Assembly: GCA_030740335.1 (NCBI GenBank)
Contig: JASLXL010000129.1
Span: 1-9,111, forward strand
Source of the DNA: SAR202 cluster bacterium
GTDB lineage: Bacteria; Chloroflexota; Dehalococcoidia; SAR202; CAJWER01
Direction of reading: 5' to 3'
DNA length: 9,111 nt
This document shows, one piece after another, positions 5,519 through 9,111 of this stretch. The notes under the pieces are model-generated. The model was not told the DNA's origin. It ran no database searches and worked only from the letters and a program-made list of their open reading frames with translations. A program made the position numbers and the translations under genes. The first letter of the stretch is position 1. Each line of letters opens with the position of its first letter.

Positions 5519-7651
5519 ATGATGATCGACGGTCTTGGCCTAGGGGAGATCGACACTGTCGCAGGGGTAGGGTTTCGTGAGGGCGTGCTCGCCCGCGACG
5601 CGCCTTGCGGGTGGACGCTTGGGGTCGTGCGTCGACCGGACGGCGACCTCCTGGTAGCCGACTACAAGGGCCACCGTATCTGGCGCATCGATTCCGACGG
5701 CATACTGCACACCTTTGCAGGAGATGGCATTCCAGGTAACTCTGGCGACGGCGGATCGGCCATCGAGGCTCGAATCAACGGACCCCACGACATGGCCCTA
5801 GACAAACACGGTAATCTCTACTTCTCGGACTTGTGGAACCACACGTATCGCCGCATCGACTACGAAACCAGTGTCATCACGACCTTCGCGGGGTCGGGCA
5901 GGGAGGGTCGTGGCGGCGAGGGCGGTCCGGCCATCGAAGCAGAGTTCGACACCACCAGTGGAGTAGCCATCGACGACGATGGCAATATCTTTCTGTCCGG
6001 CGAGTGGGATAACAACATTCGCAGGGTTGACGCAAAAACCGGAGTACTCGAACTGTTCTCCGGCCAGAGCGCCCACCACTACCCCTCGGAGCAGGGAAAC
6101 AGTCGGCCCTATACGGGCAGAGTCACTGGGGCGACGTTCGGCTGGGAAACAGGCCTGAGTCTCGGTGGTTACCACGGCGACGGAGGGCCTGCGTCCGAGG
6201 CTGGATTCCTGCACCCTGAGCATGTGGCGTTCGATTCTCACGGCGACCTCTACGTCTGCGACAACTCCAGCCATCGCATCCGTAAAATCGACATGAAGAC
6301 CGGCATCATCACCACCGTGCTTGGCACGGGTCAGCCGGGTTCATCGGGGGACGGCGGACCCGCGGTTGAGGCCAGCATCCTGATGCCCGACGCGCTGTGC
6401 ATCGACGTTCACGACAACATATACGTGGGCGAGAAGTACGGCTTCCGGGTTCGCAAGGTCGACGCAAAGACGGGCATCGTGACTACGCTCGTCGGCAACG
6501 GTGTTCCAGGCTGGGGCCAAGAGGGGCTTCACGGCTCCGAGACCAGCTGTAACTCTTGCGAGTCCGGCATATGGGCCGACCCGGACGGCACCGTCTTTTG
6601 GAGCGATTGTTCCGGCAGGCTGCGCCGGTACGATGGCGCCACTGGTATCGTGACAACAGCCCTGGGCGGCGTCACGATCAATGACGGCGGACCGGCGCGG
6701 GTTGCTTTCATTCGAGGGCCCGGCGGCATATGCACTGGACCCGAAGATCGCATCTACTTCGCTGATGTCTGGCACCAGCGGATCAGGGCCATCGACTTCC
6801 GGACGGGGGTAATCCAGACTGTAGCTGGCAACGGTGGCAGGGCCTATGGGGGCGACGAAGGCGTGGCGACCGAGGCTGCATTTGGCAGCCCCCACGACGT
6901 GTCGGTAGACTCACGCGGCCGCATCGTCATCACCGACTCGCGTCACGGCAGGATCAGGCGGGTGGATGAAGAAGGCGTCGTGCATAACCTCGCAGGTACC
7001 GCGTTCATGTGGGACAAGGGCGACGGCGGGCCATCCGTAAGCGCATCGCTCTACCATGTGCAGTCCGTTGCCCACGGCCCCGGTGACGATGTCTACATAG
7101 GCGACGCCATTGGTCGCATCCGTCGCATCGACGATGCTACCGGGATAATCACCACAGTAGTAGGGACGGGCATCCAGGGCTACACGGGGGACGGCGGGCC
7201 CGCCGTCGAGGCAAAGATTGGCGCCCCTTCAGCGATTCGATTCGATGCTGCCGGGAGCCTCTATTTCTCGGACACAGCCAACCACGTCATACGCGTCGTA
7301 GATACGAATGGGACAATCAGTACCTTGGCTGGGACGGGCCAGCCTGGTTTTGCACAGGACGGAACGCTGGCGACCGAGGCCGCCCTCGACACACCCTGGG
7401 GCCTCGCCGTTTCGCCCGATGGCCAGATATTCGTATCAGACTCAATGAACAATCGCGTACGTCGGATCACCCCCGGTGGAGCAATCGAAACCGTAGCCGG
7501 CAGCGAGAATCCCGGCGATGCCGGGGACGGCGGTCCGGCCACATCCGCCCGGCTCAACGAGCCCCACGGGCTGTGTCTCCTTGGCGATGACGTGCTGCTC
7601 ATATGCGATAACTTCAACAACCGCATCAGGGCCGTCAGGCTTCAGTCGTAG
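5519..7651 (+). CDS. Cytoplasmic protein of twelve NHL repeats (double beta-propeller)
   Basis: The 710 residues are almost entirely NHL repeats. I count twelve units of the form 'xxDxxGxLYxSDxxNHRIRxxDxxTGxIxTVAG', joined mostly by linkers like GDGGPAxEA. The last unit stops at NNRIRAVRLQS, lacking its final strand, while the protein begins with IDTVAG, exactly the missing strand. This suggests velcro-type closure of a ring, or two six-bladed propellers. Unit 6 is the most divergent and holds a Cys pair (Cys344-x2-Cys347) plus Cys364. There is no signal peptide, lipobox or membrane segment, unlike many NHL proteins of this type, so it is probably cytosolic. The start is ATG 5519 or 5522, just after AAGGA; the second gives better spacing. 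The open frame extending back into enolase (to 5309) is not believed. NHL propellers mostly bind proteins, RNA or ligands; some are enzymes. Function here is unknown. Confidence 0.85.
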   Translation: MMIDGLGLGEIDTVAGVGFREGVLARDAPCGWTLGVVRRPDGDLLVADYKGHRIWRIDSDGILHTFAGDGIPGNSGDGGSAIEARINGPHDMALDKHGNLYFSDLWNHTYRRIDYETSVITTFAGSGREGRGGEGGPAIEAEFDTTSGVAIDDDGNIFLSGEWDNNIRRVDAKTGVLELFSGQSAHHYPSEQGNSRPYTGRVTGATFGWETGLSLGGYHGDGGPASEAGFLHPEHVAFDSHGDLYVCDNSSHRIRKIDMKTGIITTVLGTGQPGSSGDGGPAVEASILMPDALCIDVHDNIYVGEKYGFRVRKVDAKTGIVTTLVGNGVPGWGQEGLHGSETSCNSCESGIWADPDGTVFWSDCSGRLRRYDGATGIVTTALGGVTINDGGPARVAFIRGPGGICTGPEDRIYFADVWHQRIRAIDFRTGVIQTVAGNGGRAYGGDEGVATEAAFGSPHDVSVDSRGRIVITDSRHGRIRRVDEEGVVHNLAGTAFMWDKGDGGPSVSASLYHVQSVAHGPGDDVYIGDAIGRIRRIDDATGIITTVVGTGIQGYTGDGGPAVEAKIGAPSAIRFDAAGSLYFSDTANHVIRVVDTNGTISTLAGTGQPGFAQDGTLATEAALDTPWGLAVSPDGQIFVSDSMNNRVRRITPGGAIETVAGSENPGDAGDGGPATSARLNEPHGLCLLGDDVLLICDNFNNRIRAVRLQS

Positions 7652-7670
7652 CTTACGACCAGTCGATCTG

Positions 7671-7680
7671 AGGAGGTGAT
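7671..7680 (+). promoter_or_regulatory. Perfect ribosome-binding site before a broken gene
   Basis: AGGAGGTGAT is fully complementary to the 3' end of 16S rRNA, with 7 nt between AGGAGG and ATG 7684. It is the best ribosome-binding site in the window, yet the reading frame behind it is interrupted after 27 codons. Confidence 0.8.
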
Positions 7681-7683
7681 CCA

Positions 7684-8265
7684 ATGGGTCCATTCGGGAC
7701 CGATAGCCTGATTCTCCGCAACTTTGTCCCTGAATATGTACCTGTTCTAACGAACCTGACCTACTAGGAACGGGAGGTCTGGGGTCAATACAGCGGCTAT
7801 GGCGATAAGCCGAAGTTGCTGAAGAAAATATTTATGCATCACGTGCACCAGCTCGATGATGCGGATTTCGGATTCCAGGCAGTGGTCTTGAAGGAGACAG
7901 AACTGTCAATCGGACAGGTCCATCTCGATCCATAACCGAACATGTGCTACCACGTGAAGGACGAGCCGTCTCGGCCCGTGCACAGCATCGAAGTCGAGTT
8001 CGCGTTTGCTTTTGGCAAGGCATTTTGAGGACAGAACTATGCTTACGAAGTCTGCCAGGCCTTGATCGACTACGCCTTCAACGACCTGAAGATTCCGCGA
8101 CTTCTCGGTGGGGCAAAGCAGTCCAACGATAGGTTGGTCCGACTTCAGAGGTGTCTCGGTTTCTACATATATCAGAACGGAGGTCCGTACCACCCAGGCA
8201 AGTCTGGGTGGGTATCGGTCCTCAACAATCCATTGATCGACATCCCGCCGCGTGGCCCATCGTAA
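7684..8265 (+). pseudogene. GNAT-family acetyltransferase (RimJ/RimL-like), broken by three stops
   Basis: Reading from ATG 7684 to TAA 8263-8265 gives 193 codons in one unbroken frame apart from internal stops: TAG 7765-7767 (codon 28), TAA 7933-7935 (codon 84) and TGA 8026-8028 (codon 115). The translation resembles a GNAT N-acetyltransferase. It has an opening TDSLILRNF like RimJ/RimL proteins and a central EVEFAFAFGKAF-stop-GQNYAYEVCQALIDYAF, where the family usually has Trp-Gly-Gln-Gly-Tyr (so TGA likely replaced TGG). An acetyl-CoA/helix region LIDYAFNDLKIPRLLGG and the typical SNDRLVRLQRCLGF follow. No insertion or deletion is needed. Such enzymes transfer acetyl groups to proteins or small molecules; this copy should not make a full product. 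It lies 32 nt after the NHL gene and may share its transcript. The intact 3' third (from about 8029) has no good start. Confidence 0.85.
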
Positions 8266-8310
8266 TGGGACAAGATCAGGTTGTACCTGTGGCCCCCTTC
8301 GGCTGGCCTG

Positions 8311-8319
8311 TGGTAGAAT
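8311..8319 (+). promoter_or_regulatory. Extended -10 promoter candidate for the L25 gene
   Basis: TGGTAGAAT matches an extended -10 (TGn then TAGAAT). No convincing -35 is seen at the right distance. A start near 8326 would put the hairpin at 8328-8347 at the very 5' end of the transcript. Confidence 0.45.
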
Positions 8320-8327
8320 ATCCCGTG

Positions 8328-8352
8328 AGCCCCGGTATGTCGGGGCTTCTTT
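8328..8352 (+). terminator. Hairpin with short U-rich tail between the pseudogene and L25
   Basis: AGCCCCG (8328-8334) pairs with CGGGGCT (8341-8347) around a 6-nt loop, followed by TCTTT. It reads as an intrinsic terminator for the upstream transcript. Because a promoter-like TGGTAGAAT lies just before it, it could equally be a 5' leader hairpin or attenuator of the L25 gene. Confidence 0.55.
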
Positions 8353-8377
8353 ACGCCTGAGTTGTAGGCCCTGCCTT

Positions 8378-8384
8378 GGAGAGG
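8378..8384 (+). promoter_or_regulatory. Ribosome-binding site deciding the L25 start
   Basis: GGAGAGG ends 9 nt before TTG 8394 and lies inside the longer frame that begins at TTG 8376, which has no such site upstream. It therefore favours 8394 as the true start. Confidence 0.6.
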
Positions 8385-8393
8385 TTCTCTAAA

Positions 8394-9059
8394 TTGGAAA
8401 CACTGTCAATTACCCTGTCACCGCGAGAAGTGACGGGCAAGAAGGTTAGCCGACTCCGGCAAGAGGGAGTCGTACCTGTCCACTTCTATGGACCGGGTGT
8501 AGACTCAGCTTCGTTGCAGGCCGACTTGTTGGCCCTGCGGAGCGTGCTCATTAGCGCTGGTCGCAACGTGCCGATCACAGTCAAGGTTGCAGGGGAGAAG
8601 GGCGAGGATATTTGCTTCGTCCGAGAGACGCAGCTGCACCCTGTGACCGAGGAACTCCTGCACGTTGACTTCTACCGGGTCGATGTCAGCCAGACCGTTC
8701 GTGCAGAGGTTCCCATTATCCTGGAAGGAGAGCCGCCGGCGGTGCGCAACCTTGGCGGTATCTTGCTCCAGCCATTCGACACCCTTGAGGTAGAGGCGCT
8801 CCCTCTGGACATGCCCGAGTCATTCCGTATCGACGTCACTGTCCTTGAAGACTTCACGTCGTCAGTGAGGATCGAAGACATTGAGGTCGAAGAGGGTGTC
8901 AACATACTTCGGGACCACGTTGAAATGATCGCCAGAGTGGTCGCACCTCGCATCGAGGAGGAAGAGGTTCCGGAGACCGACGAGGAACTGGAGCTGGCAG
9001 AGGGCGAGGAGGCTCCAGAGGGCGAAGAGGGTGTGGGGGATGCTATTACGGACGAGTAG
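8394..9059 (+). CDS. rplY: 50S ribosomal protein L25, long Ctc/TL5 form
   Basis: This protein binds 5S rRNA in the large ribosomal subunit; the long form is also called general stress protein Ctc. From TTG 8394 it has 221 residues: an N-terminal L25 domain (about 1-95, with PREVTGKKVSRLRQEG and the signature HVDFYRV at 90-96), a TL5-type beta domain (about 100-185), and a strongly acidic tail (187-221, mostly Glu). The tail is common in Ctc proteins and variable between species. An in-frame TTG at 8376 would add six residues but lacks a ribosome-binding site. It sits alone after a promoter and hairpin. In many bacteria a peptidyl-tRNA hydrolase gene follows L25; any such gene would lie beyond the window. 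Assignment is secure; only the start is uncertain. Confidence 0.95.
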   Translation: METLSITLSPREVTGKKVSRLRQEGVVPVHFYGPGVDSASLQADLLALRSVLISAGRNVPITVKVAGEKGEDICFVRETQLHPVTEELLHVDFYRVDVSQTVRAEVPIILEGEPPAVRNLGGILLQPFDTLEVEALPLDMPESFRIDVTVLEDFTSSVRIEDIEVEEGVNILRDHVEMIARVVAPRIEEEEVPETDEELELAEGEEAPEGEEGVGDAITDE

Positions 9060-9076
9060 CGGTTGCGCGGCCAGAA

Positions 9077-9094
9077 CAAACTAATTGGAGTTTG
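9077..9094 (+). other. Small hairpin after the L25 gene
   Basis: CAAACT (9077-9082) pairs with AGTTTG (9089-9094) around AATTGG. No T-run follows within the window, so it is a weak candidate for a terminator, and nothing else is visible in 9060-9111. Confidence 0.25.
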
Positions 9095-9111
9095 GTGGGG
9101 CGGGTCCAAAA

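Noticed and set aside
5700..7620. DNA-level tandem repeat or CRISPR-like array in the GACGGCGG-rich stretches
   Set aside because: The recurrence follows protein repeat units with diverged codons and irregular spacing, so it reflects NHL repeats, not a DNA repeat element.
7645..7659. Hairpin GTCGTA/TACGAC at the NHL stop codon as a terminator
   Set aside because: The stem is only 6 bp with a 3-nt loop and no T-run follows.
7684..8265. Programmed stop readthrough or altered genetic code in the acetyltransferase frame
   Set aside because: Three different stop codons would all need recoding, while TGA, TAG and TAA terminate intact genes or frames nearby. No selenocysteine-type element was recognised.
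8062..8265. A separate 67-codon gene at the end of the acetyltransferase remnant
   Set aside because: It is the 3' part of the broken GNAT frame, starts at an internal TTG (a Leu codon) without a ribosome-binding site, and lacks the rest of the fold.

Overview
This is a GC-rich bacterial chromosomal window (genes roughly 55-60% G+C) with dense operons, 4-nt start/stop overlaps, GTG and TTG starts, and TGA, TAG and TAA all used as stops, so the genetic code is standard. Gene content (Fur/Zur-linked zinc importer with a lipoprotein binding subunit, bacterial enolase, L25/Ctc with an acidic tail, a GDGGPA-type NHL protein) would fit a Chloroflexota/Dehalococcoidia-like lineage, but that assignment is only a low-confidence impression.

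Left third (1-3136, minus strand): a metal-uptake operon read right to left. It runs from a Fur/Zur-family repressor (3087-2653) through a zinc-type solute-binding lipoprotein (2609-1683) and an ABC ATPase (1686-913) to an ABC-3 membrane permease (916-86). The three transporter genes overlap by 4 nt each. The fur promoter sits on two overlapping inverted repeats that look like an autoregulatory operator, and the fur mRNA appears almost leaderless. A long hairpin without a U-tract lies beyond the permease.

Middle (3088-3721): a 634-bp gap without a conventional gene, and the most unusual part of the window. It has a 32% G+C island (3121-3300) with several inverted and direct repeats. This is followed by a plausible sigma70-type promoter (3277-3306), about 280 nt of G+C-rich, hairpin-forming sequence containing a 28-31-codon small ORF, and a very strong intrinsic terminator (3594-3634). 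Together these define an uncharacterised short transcription unit, either a structured RNA or a small-peptide gene. Its -35 region carries a motif that also occurs at the divergent fur promoter.

Right side (3660-9059, plus strand): an extended -10 promoter drives a LOG/TIGR00725-like nucleotide-binding protein, enolase (GTGA overlap) and a 710-residue protein of 12 NHL repeats without an export signal. Next comes a GNAT acetyltransferase pseudogene that keeps a perfect ribosome-binding site and its reading frame but carries three in-frame stops, one of each kind. A promoter/hairpin region then precedes ribosomal protein L25/Ctc. The last 52 bases hold only a small hairpin.
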